A DNA stretch of 64,000 nucleotides from Lamellibrachia columna (Eukaryota; Annelida; Polychaeta; Sabellida; Siboglinidae): NCBI GenBank assembly GCA_963662155.1, contig OY759268.1:54475957-54539956 (forward strand), written 5' to 3'. This document shows, in pieces, positions 1 to 11,444 of the stretch. Positions within the stretch are counted from its first letter, which is position 1. Each line of letters begins with the position of its first letter. The translations under genes and the position numbers were made by a program. The notes under the pieces were generated by a model that had not been told where the DNA came from, searched no databases, and saw nothing but the letters and a program-made list of their open reading frames with translations.

Positions 1-540
1 GATGCTTGACTGCTACTTTCAGTCTTTCTTCGAAGGACGTGGACAAGAAAAGGACACAAAAGGCAATTTTTCCAAGTAAGAATAACATTTACAAGAAATT
101 ACATTTTGGTAACAAGAAATTACAACACTTTGGAAGTAAAAATTATATGCTAATTTATTTTATTTTTTTTACCTACATATTCTCCAAAATATGTCATACC
201 TTGAATCATACCTTAAGCTACAATTTGTATAAATCACCTAACATTCAGACAAAAACTACATCATGTTACTTATTCTGCCATGTCGTAATCTAAGTTTGTA
301 ATATCACTACAAATCATCCAACACAATCAGAAAAATCACAAAATAAGATTAATCATGAAATTTATGTGTTTCAAAATATAGTTTGGCTTGATTATGGTTA
401 CAGTCAGTTTGCGTTCATGTTTATAATAATTCTCCAGTCTTATCGATATATGTATATTGAAAACAGTGTGAAATACTGTTGCATCCCTCCGTGGAATTGA
501 TTACTGTCAGTTTGCGATCATGTTTATAATCATTCTTCAG
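1..540. other. AT-rich noncoding DNA with a small internal duplication
   Basis: No gene is visible. The segment around 400-445 (pyrimidine-rich, ending in a TTATCGATA motif) is repeated at about 505-555 just before the exon-like piece at 541. Sequence around 455-540 is similar to 55690-55777 and 61440-61518, where it forms the intron end preceding the same exon. The short ORFs here have no coding character. Confidence 0.6.
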
Positions 541-603
541 CCATATCGATACAGCGCTGGATACGGAAACCTCAACTGCAGCACCTGACACCGCAGATGA
601 AAA
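541..603 (+). pseudogene. Acidic linker exon of the family Z gene, divergent copy
   Basis: Sixty-three bases lie between a pyrimidine-rich acceptor ending TTCTTCAG and a GTAGGC donor. Read with one leading base (1+60+2), they give an open acidic, Thr/Ala-rich peptide that begins HIDTALDT and ends TADEK. The same exon at 55778-55828 and 61519-61569 has the same phase (1+48+2) and begins LIDTAANT. The length difference is exactly four codons, which argues for a real exon. No other family Z exon is seen within 3 kb, so this is an isolated fragment or part of a gene extending beyond the window. The ORF on the opposite strand (421-612) is a shadow. Confidence 0.45.
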
Positions 604-619
604 GTAGGCCATCTCTTAA

Positions 620-847
620 TTTGAAGTTTGTTGGTTCTAATATTCCTAAGCATTTTTTGGGTGTTTTCGCAGGGCTGGTTCCTGTTGGTGAACATGTTTC
701 ATGTTTGTGTGTTTTAAATGTTGTTGCAGGTATGAATCCTGTTGGTGTTCTGGAACATATATTTGTGTGTTTTAATATTCCTAAGCCTTTGTTGAAGTGC
801 TGATGCAGATTCGAATCATGTTGGTGGTTTGTTTGTTGGGTCTAATA
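620..847. repeat. Degenerate 75-80 bp tandem units
   Basis: About three diverged units each contain TTCCTAAG, then a GTTGTTGCAGG-like segment, then CCTGTTGGTG and a GGAACATAT/ACACATGTTTGTGT segment. The same building blocks make up the 50-bp arrays at 54.98-55.46 kb and 60.71-61.19 kb, so this is an older form of that family. Confidence 0.5.
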
Positions 848-1229
848 TTCCTAAGTCTTTATTGGAGTGTTGTACTGGTTCAGTTAGTGTTTGTGTTCTG
901 GAACACATGTTTGTGTCTTCTAGTGTTTGTAAGTCTTTACTTAAGTGTTGTGGCAGGTTCAATTCCTGTTGGGGTTCTGAATAACACACCTGGCTGGGCA
1001 CACCTGGTAATTGGGCACATTTGGTAATTGGTTCATTCACCCAAGACATGTTTATTTTTGAAAATAATAAATTGAAGTATTACCACAGTGCAACACTTCA
1101 AAATAGGATTTACTCTGACCTGTAATTAGTTCATTCAGTAAATAGGCCTACGTGTTTATTTCTTACAATAATAAATTTTAGATTTACCACAGTGCAATCT
1201 TTACCCTTAAAATTACGTAAATGTTTACT
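848..1229. repeat. 382-bp dispersed repeat, copy 1
   Basis: This stretch matches 2741-3122 over the same 382-bp length with only scattered substitutions. Both start at TTCCTAAGTC and end at ATGTTTACT. The first 130 bp are related to 55480-55590 and 61205-61310. The element includes GGTTCAATTCC, which resembles a pol III B box, but no convincing A box lies upstream. It contains no ORF of note. Confidence 0.75.
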
Positions 1230-2221
1230 ATCTGGGGTCCTTTTCTTTCAATGTACTTTCTACCCCTGTCGTTGTCTTTGTGTGGGCTTTAACAATTTAA
1301 TGATGCCAGCGTTTTGGAAGTAAAGAAAGCTGATATATTACAGTACTTAATTTATTTCTTCCTAATAATATTGATGGTGTGACAGGATCAAACAACACTG
1401 TTAATATGTAGAAATCTCACTAAGAGGATTTGTTTAATTGTTAAGAAAAAACTGAGGTGGATAGAATGTATTATACTTGTGGTGGAATCAGAATCACTTA
1501 GAAAACTCTAGTATAAACATAATAAAGTTAAACTTTTTTATTTACAGATGAAAAGAGGAATGAATCTTTGTTAATCAGATGTTAAGTTTATATACATAAT
1601 TTTATCATACTGAGCAATATTTCAACGTTTCTTGGAATAATTCTACAGCCAATACTTCTCCACAGCCAACGAAGTAAAACACTGACAGGTGGGTTTTATC
1701 CCCTGTATTATTGTCTATATACATAGATGAAATGTTAACAAGACGCAGCATATGCATTGATAAAATGTGTGATGTCTGCCTAGAATATGTGTCATGTCTA
1801 TCTTGGAATATTTAAATTTAATTTACAATTTAACATGTCCATTCTACGTTAACGCTGTACAACTAAAATATGCTAAAAAGGCCCCACTGGCACTGTTGGT
1901 CCTAACATTCACCTGGACAAGGTTGTGGACGTGATAAACGGTGATAAAGTAGTGTTATACATCATCACAATGTGCATGATATCTCAAAACCCTGTTTAAA
2001 ATGGTTTGTTTAAAACAATTATGGGTAATACCTTGTTATGTATATTGAATTAATCGCGATCGTCCGTGTGTATGTTTATTAATAAGCATAAATAGCGATA
2101 GCGATGAGCTGACGTCACGTCACTGCCACAAACAAGTCGAATTGTGTATATCGCGCACTTGGTCTGGCTAAGGCGGCAGTTAAGCAAACAGTTTTTAAGC
2201 TGACCGCATATTTTGTATACA
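1230..2221. other. Noncoding AT-rich DNA
   Basis: I see no gene here. A palindromic TGACGTCA (a CRE-type sequence) lies near 2110, in a locally CpG-richer patch (about 2055-2220) that could be regulatory. No gene start can be tied to it. Confidence 0.5.
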
Positions 2222-2392
2222 TGTTAGTCATTGACATATTCCAATGAACGTTGAGTATGTGTTCTAAATTAGTGTTACAGAGGTATTGATGAGAACTATA
2301 TGCATTCGATATGTACGTGTGGGCGATAATGGGAGAACGTTCGTCTAACGCGCATAAATAACTTCAACAACATACGAAAATACAAGGATCAA
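2222..2392. repeat. Dispersed repeat, about 170 bp, copy 1
   Basis: This segment is closely similar to 62317-62486: TTAGTCATTGA, GAGTATGTGTTCTAAATTAG, GGGCGATAATGGGAGAACG and ACTTCAACAACA occur in the same order and spacing. It sits here in unique DNA. At 62.3 kb it replaces part of a zinc-finger gene fragment, so it is probably mobile or was carried by a rearrangement. Its class is unknown. Confidence 0.65.
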
Positions 2393-2740
2393 AGTTTCCC
2401 TCGTCCACTCTGCACAAAACCTGATTGAACTAACCCTTGCTGTTGTTGTGAGCGTGAGTAAAGGGACGGATTGCCGATCTTTTGTTAGGTCACACGAAAA
2501 CATGTTTGGTTTCATCAGAAATCCGGGAGATTTGTTCACCCGTCTGGGAGAACTGGAGATTTTATAGATTTCCGGGAGTCTCTTGGCGAATCCGGGAGAC
2601 TTGATCTAGTCAGCCAGCAAGTTTCTGTTGTCTTTCTCCCTCTTGAATTAATTTAGCCCATTGTGACTCAGGTTCATTGATGTTCATATCTGTATAGTAT
2701 ATGCATTGTTTAACAGTTTGTACAGTCGGCTAAATACATA

Positions 2741-3122
2741 TTCCTAAGTCTTTATTGGAGTGTTGTACTGGTTCAGTTATTGTTTGTGTTCTCGAACACA
2801 TGTTTGTGTTTTCTAGTGTTTGTAAGCCTTTACTTAAGTGTTGTGGCAGGTTCAATTCCTGTTGGTGTTCTGTATAACACACCTGGTTGGGCACACCTGG
2901 TAATTGGGCACATTTGGTAATTGGTTCATTCACCCAAGACATGTTTATCTTTGAAAATAATAAATTGAAGTATTCCCACAGTGCAACACTTCAAAATAGG
3001 ATTTACTCTGACCTGTAATTAGTTCATTCAGTAAATAGGCTTACGTGTTTATTTCTTGCAATAATAAATTTTAGATTTACCACAGTGCAATCTTTACCCT
3101 TAAAATTACGTAAATGTTTACT
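2741..3122. repeat. 382-bp dispersed repeat, copy 2
   Basis: Equal-length second copy of 848-1229. DNA after its end (about 3128-3185) resembles 460-510, another member of this repeat neighbourhood. The 113-bp satellite begins directly after it. Confidence 0.75.
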
Positions 3123-3189
3123 GTAGTATTCCTCTGAAAATAGTGTGAAATGCTGTTGCATGGAATATTTGATTAGTGATAACAGTCAT

Positions 3190-3705
3190 GTGTCTTGTAG
3201 CTTATTCTATACAGTATATTTTTTGTGGTTGGGATGTATACCTAACATGTTAAGGCAGGAGTGACACTCCAGGTTATTGGTCTAACAATATGTGTTTACA
3301 GTGTTTTCTTGTATCTTATTCTACATAGTATATTTTTGTGGTTGGGATGTATACCTAACATGTTAAGGCACGAGTGACACTCCAGGTTATTGGTCTAACA
3401 ATATGTGTTTACAGTGTTTTCTTGTAGCTTATTCTACATAGTATATTTTTGTGGTTGGGATGTATACCTAACATGTTAAGGCAGGAGTGACACTCCAGGT
3501 TATTGGTCTAACAATATGTGTTTACAGTGTTTTCTTGTATCTTATTCTATACAGTATATTTTTGTGGTTGGGATGTATACCTAACATGTTAAGGCACGAG
3601 TGACACTCCAGGTTATTGGTCTAACAATATGTGTTTACAGTGTTTTCTTGTAGCTTATTCTACACAGTATATTTTTGTGGTTGGGATGTATGCCTAACAT
3701 GTTAA
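3190..3705. repeat. 113-bp satellite, left arm
   Basis: About 4.5 units of the same 113-bp satellite that fills 11445-28568. Unit landmarks are TATTTTTGTGGTTGGGATG, the palindrome TAACATGTTA, GAGTGACACTCCAGG and TTACAGTGTTTTCTTG. The first unit is 114 bp (an extra T). Some units carry GGCAGGAG where the main array has GGCACGAG, as expected for less homogenised edge units. The arm stops at a TTAA inside the palindrome, where the 7.7-kb insertion begins. Confidence 0.95.
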
Positions 3706-3883
3706 AGGGGGGGTGAAGCACTTGAACAACCATAGCCCAAACATAATAACATACCATTTACAGTATATATCACCCTTATATGATGGGCGCAACGCCACGG
3801 TAATCTTGTAATATCCTTTTTAACTTTGCCATTATCTTCGCTGGGCGGCGCCATATTGCTTTGCGGGGGAATCAGCGGCAGAG

Positions 3884-4171
3884 TTGTTTGAGTACGAGCT
3901 CCTGGCACCGCGTTCACACAGTAAAAACCTCTCGGAAAAACGGCCGAAACGCATGGAAAATCGAATAAAAAGAAAACTGGTGTGCACTGGATGGCTCGTG
4001 GATATATCAACTAGTACTACAAATGCAAGGAAAAAACTTTTGATCGACTTCCCAGGAAGAATTTGCAGCGGAAAATGTGGTTGCAAATGCGGAAATTGCC
4101 GTGTCCGCCAGCCGCAGGCTCTGCGAGTGAGCACTTGTCCGATGCAGATAACAAGACAAAAGACTATGTGA
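3884..4171 (+). CDS. Exon-like ORF near the left end of the insertion, Cys-rich tail
   Basis: The ORF is open for 95 codons in CpG-rich DNA just inside the left terminus. The product is basic in its centre (many Lys/Arg around residues 18-32) and carries CGCKCGNC, a CxCGxC cluster, around residues 62-72. That cluster recalls the start of a zinc-binding P2X7-tail-like domain found in some animal transposon proteins, but the residues expected to follow are absent. The antisense frames at 3702-4134 are also open, so ORF length alone proves little. No family is assigned. Confidence 0.25.
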   Translation: MFEYELLAPRSHSKNLSEKRPKRMENRIKRKLVCTGWLVDISTSTTNARKKLLIDFPGRICSGKCGCKCGNCRVRQPQALRVSTCPMQITRQKTM

Positions 4172-4269
4172 TGAGCATGGACAGACGGTGAGCATCAAGA
4201 TGTCATTCTTAGTCAAAGATACCGTTCCATCTTAGATCTTTTTTTTCGCATATGACCATGCATCTACAG

Positions 4270-4342
4270 ACTATTCTGCGACAAGGAAACGTCAGATATC
4301 AGAGGGCAGAGCGATGCGTAGGAAGCGACGAGCCGAAACCAG
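4270..4342 (+). CDS. Short very basic exon-like segment inside the insertion
   Basis: Seventy-three bases lie between an acceptor ending ATCTACAG and a GTTAGT donor. Read as 2+69+2, they give a peptide including YSATRKRQ and RAMRRKRRAE, rich in Arg and Lys like a nuclear-localisation or DNA-binding tail. There is no matching phase partner that I can prove. It may be an exon of the element's own gene. Confidence 0.3.
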
Positions 4343-5519
4343 GTTAGTAAATTGGATTACCGTTACCATTGTGACTTATCACTACGATTACAATATAGTT
4401 CCAACCCAATAAGCACAGCTGTGCTTCAACGTCAGCATATATATGACCCACAGTAAATCGAAATGTACAAATACAATAAAGTGCGAGTAAGTGTTAATAG
4501 TTTGATATAATTACGAGTGTTTTCCAATCCGCCGATTTATATTCGACGTGATCATACGACTGATAAGTACCGTCAACACGTGGCCGTACTCAGAACAATA
4601 ACAATAACTCAGTAAGTGCTACAGGATATACTGCAACCTTATAACATGGGCCATGGCGTATGTACTAGGCAAAATTATTCAAGAAAATAATTTGATATTA
4701 TTTATTGACAGTCATAATAAGTCTCATACTCATGTGTTCTAAATGCCTAGAGAGCAAGCAGCAAGCGTAAGGCTAAGCCTGGGGGGGGTTAGATGCATGG
4801 GAGAAACACGACCAAAAGACAGTATAGACTATAGTGCAACAGAAGCCTACTGTTGCTGTTTACATTTCAAATTCTTTATGGAAATATTTAAAATGTACAA
4901 ATACTTTCATTGTGATTAAGTGCAAATGCAGTTACAAAAACTGTTTAAAAGTATTTACATATTTAAGTAAAATGCATTTCACCCATGCAATGTCTAGCTA
5001 GCTGGAAAGGAAACTTACTAAGGCATCGTCATCTACCCAGTTGAACACTGTCAGATTACATGTCTGCTTTCTATAATGACACTTTACAATTTCTGTCTGA
5101 ATTCTTGTGACTTGACAATAAGGCAAAATTATATAAAATTAATTTTCTTTATTGATCAGATTAAACCCCACATGTAATAACCGGAAGTTCATAGAGATGT
5201 ATTAATTACATTTTATTCTAAGTCGACTGATAACACTGTAATGAATACCGTGGGTGGAGGGGGCAACTGTCGGCAACCCACAATAGTATTAGTACAAGCT
5301 ATACATATGAAGGAAATATATCAGGCATGGGGTCAATTCTGTTTTGTCCATTCCAAAAAATCAGTTCTAATTCCGCCTTGCAAAAAATTAATTCCAAAAC
5401 GTTAAAATCCTAGGCTAAAGAAAAATTCAAATCCAATTCGTTTTAACACAGTTTTATTTGTCACGTGTGCACAATCATATTTAATTAGATATGATTAAAA
5501 AATTATTGTTCGTTAAATG

Positions 5520-5550
<31 letters not shown>

Positions 5551-6180
5551 CAGGTTTGCCATATAAAAAACTTTAAAATGGCATCCAGCCATTTCATATG
5601 TACATTCTGCTGCGACAGCTCTCCTGGATTTTTGCTAACAAAACCAGACATTTTGGACAGCCCTGGACAGTTGGGTCATTAATCTGAGTTTTGAACAGTT
5701 TCCCCTGTTTATATCGGGTCCAGGTCATTTGCCCCCCTTCCGGACATTTGCCCCCCAGACATTAGCCCCTTGCCTTATTCAAAATCTGGACATTTGCCCC
5801 CTGTCTATAGCTTCTGGATTATTTGTAAGTTGTTTTAAGAAATGTTTTTTTAACTTATTTTTTATTTCTGAACATGAATTCAATATATATATTACCCTAA
5901 TTGCAATTAATGTTCTTTGTGCAAGATCAGCCAAGTAAATTACTTTATGTAGTTGGAGATGATCCTGTAATCAAAGGATTATCTTTATTGCAATTGTGGA
6001 AGAAGCCAGTGACATTAGGACCTGGACATGTTAGGACAATTGAGGATATTTGAAAGAAGCCATCTCAACAAGGTTTCTTTTGAATTGCATTTACCATAGA
6101 GAGTTGGAGTGAATCCATTTTCCTATAAAACTGGATGCACAAGCCAGAGTTGTCAGAATTCACTTATAACTTCACCATGG
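4343..6180. other. Noncoding interior of the insertion
   Basis: No gene is seen. A short (CA)n-(TA)n microsatellite lies at about 5519-5551. Around 5330-5420 is a run built from variants of AATTCCAA and TTCCAAAA, related to the 7320-7480 block. Around 5715-5815, GACATTTGCCCCC recurs three to four times with GTCC-type spacers, a degenerate minisatellite. Confidence 0.5.
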
Positions 6181-6189
6181 AAATTACTA

Positions 6190-6527
6190 CTAGCATTTGA
6201 GGAGGTCATGTTTTGAGTGTCATTCCTACACCAAGAAGGGGGACCAACAAGATTACTCTTCATTGGGAGTGAAGCCAGCGTCGATCCTGATCATGCAAGG
6301 GTACTGTGGTCACTGATCTGATCTCCAGATCCAGAATGTGATCAACAAGACTGCCTGCAACCATGATGGTGACACGGCACAGATAGAAGCTGCCAAGGTC
6401 CGTGAGGACCTGAAAACTAAGGCAGCTAATACCAGGGGCACTCCAAACCAGCTGATCTCTGACTCGTTACTGTCCACCACTGTTTGTGGAAGCATCACCC
6501 CAAGAACCCATCTTCCACCACTGATCT
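6190..6527 (+). pseudogene. FLYWCH / MULE-type transposon protein remnant
   Basis: At 6338-6529 the + frame reads an open segment with NHDGDTAQIEAAKVREDLK, then NTRGTPNQLISDSLL. This is the pattern that follows the FLYWCH zinc finger in animal Mutator-like transposon proteins: a His/Asn-rich end of the finger, a helical lysine-rich stretch, then TPxQxIS. Upstream, 6225-6320 holds frame-shifted pieces reminiscent of the finger itself (TRLLFIGSEASVDPDHARVLW in one frame). Stops and a frame change separate the parts, so it is a pseudogene. It lies inside the TTAA-flanked insertion, so it is either cargo or a nested insertion. Family assignment is from memory of the motif order. Confidence 0.45.
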
Positions 6528-7319
6528 GACTATCAATGATACCTGGAAAACAACTGGTGACAAGATCATCTCATACACACTCCAGGGGATAGGCCATTGC
6601 ATTAGGCTAAAGTGACTTTGACTTGTCATTGAATGTTATGTTATTGTAGTAATAATGATAAAACTGCAAACTGATTTTCACTTGTCAACTATCATGGAAA
6701 AAAGGGGCAGATGTCCGGGGGGGGGAGCAAATATACTAGGAGGCGGATTTATATCGCTATCAGTTGTGGTATCATTGATATTTCATCAAATTTACTGGAT
6801 AGTTTGAGTCTTCAACATCCTAATCTCCAACATGTATTCTCCATGGGGACATTTTTAATTACTACAAAGGGCAAACCCTACAGCCACATGTAACAGCATT
6901 GTACAGGTGACCAGTGACATGTTTAGTATGGGAAACTTGTGGGCTGAACATTAGGCTTGGATAAACAAGGGGCTGCATTCAAGTGGGGCAGGCTTCCTCT
7001 CTCACACAAAGGGAATGAGCAGGCAGGTGCCCTTAATTGGCAATCTCTGTAAATAAACCTTCTACACTGAGAAAGAAAATGAGGCCTGAATGGTCTGATT
7101 TTGGTTTTATTGTCTGTTACAGTAACTTAATATTTCTTTTTGATGCAAATGCTTGATTATATTGTTCTTGGTCACAATGTTTCAATACCAGAGTAGACAG
7201 TGTCTATGCTGTAATGTTGACAACTTCCTGGCTGTTACCAGATTCAGGGTGACATGCTAATAGAAGACAAATATGATTTTAAAAGTAATATAAGTAAATA
7301 TCAGGGTAAATATTAACAG

Positions 7320-7480
7320 TATCAAGTCAATAATTCCAACAAAATCAATTCCAATTCCCAAAAAATAAATTTTGGAAAAACAAATTCAATAAAAAAAAAA
7401 AATGTGTAGTCAATTCCAATTCCGGAACTGGAATTGAGGGTCAGTTCCAATTCCGGAATGGAATTGACCACATGCCTGAA
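7320..7480. repeat. Imperfect inverted and direct repeats of AATTCCAATTCC
   Basis: The sequence alternates TTCCAATTCC with GGAATTGA and GGAACTGGAATTG, so each strand folds on itself. A related but diverged run lies at 5330-5420. This is probably a decayed miniature inverted-repeat element or a simple repeat. No protein is encoded. Confidence 0.45.
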
Positions 7481-7636
7481 GTATAATCATGACAATATCT
7501 TGTCTCTGTGTACTACAGCAACAGTCATGAACAGTATAATTGAATTGAAACAAGCTTATGTCTGTGGGGCTTTTGTCGGGAGGGGCTTTTGTCCATGCAC
7601 CATACTATCTAGCAGATGCTTTCAGTATAATACCTA

Positions 7637-7660
7637 ATAATTATATATATATTTACATAT

Positions 7661-7746
<86 letters not shown>

Positions 7747-7765
7747 GTATGTGTGTGTGTGCATG
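7637..7765. repeat. (TA)n microsatellite
   Basis: A long AT dinucleotide run occupies about 7670-7745, with ATACAT variants before it and a (GT)n end at 7749-7760. The ORFs of alternating Ile and Tyr on both strands come from this run and are not genes. Confidence 0.95.
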
Positions 7766-8307
7766 CAGCATTTATAAGGTAAAGATGTCACAAGCATAGA
7801 TCTGCATTTGGTCCAATAACAATATTCATGCATTATGTTATCTAAATCGAGTGTCAGATATAAAATAAGGAACCCCATAGAAAGTGTACCTATGGGTCCA
7901 TATTTTGTTATGGAATTTGGACCCCTTATAGAATTTTGACCTCCCTGGCCCATTGAAAACAGTGCAATGTTGATTAGATAATATAATGCACTTTGGAGCT
8001 AGGATGCTACAATTTTGGTTACATGCGTTTGGTTATGTTACCAGTGGCATTCGTCAAACTGACCAAACAGATTCATTAAAAACATTAAGAGATCAGTGAA
8101 AGACCCATTGGTTGAATTAACATGGCTCCATAGGGAAAATGCTTTTCCCTGTGGTTGATTACTTTATACATTCTATATGACACTGGCACTCTTATATTCT
8201 AAAAATAATATATACAAGAGAAAGTTTCTCACATTGTGATTCATTTTTATTATGCAAAAGATGAATTTTGTAAAATGTTCAAGTCACTGTATGTGTAATC
8301 TTTTCAG

Positions 8308-8760
8308 ATGAAGGATTCACCATTGGTTCATACAAGTACAGGTACTAGTTTTGAAGCATCCAGCGCTACGGGTGATGCCGTCAATCTTTACATTACAGAT
8401 GTCACCTTTAGTGCCATCACTGCTACTACTGCTGTGGCACAACATACAACTGATGCTGAAACGCAAATCGATCCGGTAACGATATTTCAAGTGCGACACT
8501 TCGCGAATGCTGCTGTAGTCACGGATGACATTATTGCACCAATGAACGTTGATCGTGACTACTCCTATGTGAAACTTCCATCAAATTCAGTGAGAATAAA
8601 GACATTGGTGCAGATGATGCACACTATGTGATAACAGCGACATAACCGAGGGTGACTCAAGCAGCTCCGACACCTATGAGAAAGAGAAGAAGTTTGTCAT
8701 TCGTGAGAAAAACTTATGTCACTTTTCTGCACCTGCCACACACCAAACAGCCATAAACTG
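8308..8760 (+). pseudogene. Exon-like Thr/Ala-rich ORF with a frameshifted continuation
   Basis: The first ORF (107 codons) starts immediately after an acceptor-like AATCTTTTCAG. It contains a DAETQID segment, like the xTQTx linkers of THAP/Kolobok-type transposon proteins. After about 8625 the open frame changes. The new frame reads GDSSSSDTYEKEKKFVIREK, a serine-rich acidic linker followed by KKFVI, which recalls KKFIVFES at the start of a zinc-ribbon region in that protein class. It ends at a TGA near 8783. A frameshift between the parts and the absence of the catalytic region mark it as decayed. The link to Kolobok is tentative but agrees with the TTAA duplication. Confidence 0.35.
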
Positions 8761-8879
8761 TGACACAGGTTGTACTCATGTCTGATCTATCAGCCAAGGT
8801 CTTTCGGATACTGGGGTGTCTGTCAGGAAAGTGTGCTGATTTCTACCCCTGGATGAGTGAAAGGTGAATTGAATATGTT

Positions 8880-9350
8880 AGGTGTACATGTACTATCAGT
8901 CAGAATAAGTAGTGTATTGGTGTATATTTAGTACCAGTAGTGTATTGGAACAGATGGTTGGTGTGCAAGTACTATCAGTCAGAACAAGTGGTGTATTGAT
9001 ACATATGATTGGTGTACATTTACTGTCAGTACAAGTAGTGTATTTGGTAGAGAATGTGACGCTTGGTTTACATTTGCTGTCGGTAGGAACAAGTAGTAGA
9101 TTCAGTCAGAACAAGTAGTATATTGGATACACATGATTGGTGTACATTTACTGTCAGAAGAAGTAGTGAAATGGTGCAGATTCCAGAATGAGATCATTGG
9201 TGTACATTTACTGTTGGTAGGAACAAGTAGTGTATTGGTATGCATGATTGGTGTACGTTTACTGTCAGTCAGAACAAGTAATATTGTTACACATGATTGG
9301 TGTACATTTACTGTCCAATCAAAACAAGTAGTCTATTGCCATTGGTACAG
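8880..9350. repeat. Imperfect tandem repeat, about 50-60 bp unit
   Basis: Roughly eight diverged units carry GATTGGTGTACATTTACTGT, CAGTCAGAACAAGTAGTGTA and TTGGTACACAT in order. Spacing varies and some units are truncated, so this is an old, unhomogenised minisatellite. The short ORFs across it are repeat shadows. Confidence 0.8.
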
Positions 9351-10060
9351 ATGATGATGGTGAAACAGTTAAAATGCCTTGGCTTTATAAAGATTAATTA
9401 TTTCCTAAGCTAAACTACCAGTATATTTGATAATGTTGTGGCATAATAATGATGTGTGTAACTGTGATATCCATGTTCCAGGTTGTATTTCCCGGTGGTA
9501 AGAAGTCACTGTTTTTAGTCAAGCCTTATTTCTTTGGTAATTGTTTTTCTATGTGAATAAACTGTTGATATATTTTATGTTGGTCTCAATATAAATGAAA
9601 TTGTGTGTAGTGACATGCAAGATGCTGCAGGTAACATTTTTGTTGACAGAAATGGGATATGGATAAGAAGGCATTCACATCATTCAGTTATTAATATTTT
9701 AGTGGGAATTTTTGTAGTTTTCCAGGTTGTTTTTCGACCTGCTGCATACTGTGGGTGCCTCACAATTTGTCTATATCAGATTATCAGTACACTCACCTGT
9801 GTCAAGTCAATCTCCATAGCTAAACTTTCCATCAATTCAATTTGGTTCAGAATAGACATCACAGATCCTTCCCACATCGCAGGATGGGATTACTTGTCTT
9901 GCCTTTCCTGAGCCTGAAATATAATTTGTCATGGTTAGTTGATAGCACTAATTCCATAATTACCATAATAGTTGCAAAACTGTGAACATTACATACTGTC
10001 AGTAGTTAATTATTGTTATTTAAATGATTACATTGCACCAAACAACAAGGTGTGGTGTGC
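9351..10060. other. Noncoding interior of the insertion
   Basis: No gene is supported. Two acceptor-like sites, near 9480 (TGTTCCAGG) and 9725 (TTTTCCAGG), precede short open stretches without recognisable content. Confidence 0.4.
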
Positions 10061-10069
10061 TACAGAGAG

Positions 10070-10200
10070 GGGTGATTACAAGTACGAATATTAACGTAAT
10101 CATGATTACAGTAATTACTGCAATCACAATTACTAATGTAGTCATGATTACAATCATTATTACAATCACGATTACGGTAACATTTAAGAATATATATATA
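10070..10200. repeat. ATTAC/GTAAT-rich low-complexity segment
   Basis: Variants of AATCATGATTAC and GTAATCAC alternate in both orientations over about 110 bp, so many short palindromes are possible. ORFs on both strands made of Ile, Thr and Val reflect this composition. Confidence 0.7.
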
Positions 10201-10275
10201 TTCACATAATGAATTAAATAAACCCTCATGTTATTATTGTCATCAATGTTATTCAACAACAAATCAAACCCAATA

Positions 10276-10986
10276 TTAAAATACAGTCACGGAACACTTC
10301 ATTAGATTACAAAATAAAGAGAAAAGCCTGCTTGCATTGCCATTGTAGTTCGGACCTCGCCCTCGGGCTAGGTAAAAGAAATATGCAGAAAAAATATGAT
10401 TATTAAAATGGCAATGATTCGATAACAATTGAATTACTGACCTGCTAGCTATAGGGCGAATCGATGAGTCGGCACGCAAATCATGCAATGACAGCAGACC
10501 AACATCTAGCACCGCTTTGTTTGTGCATATCACTACAAAATCATCGTCTTCGCACGGTGATGCAAGCACCAACGCGGTCGGGCACACGGTGCTGCATAGC
10601 CATAGCCTAGCCCTAGGCATGGTAGCTTCCTCGGCGCAGCATGATGACTCAACGTAAACGTGCGCAGACATCGGGACGCAATTTCCACAGGTTCACCACA
10701 TGACATTACCTAGTCAGGAATCGTTGACAGTCAAAGAGCTGTTGTAATTTTTCCTGAATCCAACGTCAACAAAGCCAAAGGCGAAGCCGACCTGGAGTCT
10801 GGAGCGTGACTCGCACACTCGGTGACATTTTACGACTGTCAACGGTTGTTTCCGTGTGGCCTGTCGAACTAGACTCTTCGTCTGTGGTTTCCATTTCTCC
10901 AAAGATAGACAACTATTACGGAAGTTCAGTAAACCACTAATCGCTAGTAGCAGATCTGGTAAAACTGTCCCAAGCGATGCATCCAT
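10276..10986 (-). other. CpG-rich block near the right end with two unrecognised minus-strand ORFs
   Basis: Minus-strand ORFs of 131 codons (10276-10671) and 90 codons (10714-10986) lie in a block much richer in CpG than its surroundings. The 90-codon product begins MDASLGTVLPDLLL and has a basic middle (KWKPQTKSLVRQATRK). On the minus strand its end is followed by CTAG|GTAATG, a possible donor, but a stop precedes it. I recognise no family. With the CpG-rich left end, the arrangement suggests transcription inward from both termini of the insertion, which remains inference. Confidence 0.25.
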
Positions 10987-11444
10987 CTTGTCAACAAGTA
11001 AAAAATAGTTCCGGTATTCCGTTATCGCATATTCTCGTTGGTTAGCATCTCGTGTGTTCGAGAAGTGCGGCGTTTTCCACGATTTTGTGCGTGTTTTGTT
11101 GTAATTTCTTTAACTTTTTTATTTGGAACGAACAAAAACGCTATTTTGTTGACGTGTGTAAACACTTGTATATATAACAGAGACCCATATCTTTTTTTTC
11201 GCTCCATAATGCCTATTTACGAAATAAATCGCAAAAAATCGAAAATTTACATTGATTAGATATACGCGACTCAAACCACTCGTTTCGACAACAAAATGGC
11301 GATACGCAGTGATGTATTTTGTCTCGAACAAAATCAGTTTTTCAGTTTATCTCATAAATTAGCAGGTATCTGTCACCATTAATGCATAGTTAGATAATAT
11401 ATATTTAAATATACGGCATAACACAAAATTGCTTCAGTTCCCCT

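Noticed and set aside
1876..2000. Possible exon reading KGPTGTVGPNIHLDKVVDVI and onward
   Set aside because: About 40 open codons with a plausible look, but no good acceptor, no second copy and no recognised family. Chance is enough.
2105..2120. CRE (TGACGTCA) as a promoter element
   Set aside because: The motif is present, but no transcription unit can be attached to it.
7558..7953. Ile-Tyr repeat ORFs on both strands
   Set aside because: They are the (TA)n microsatellite.
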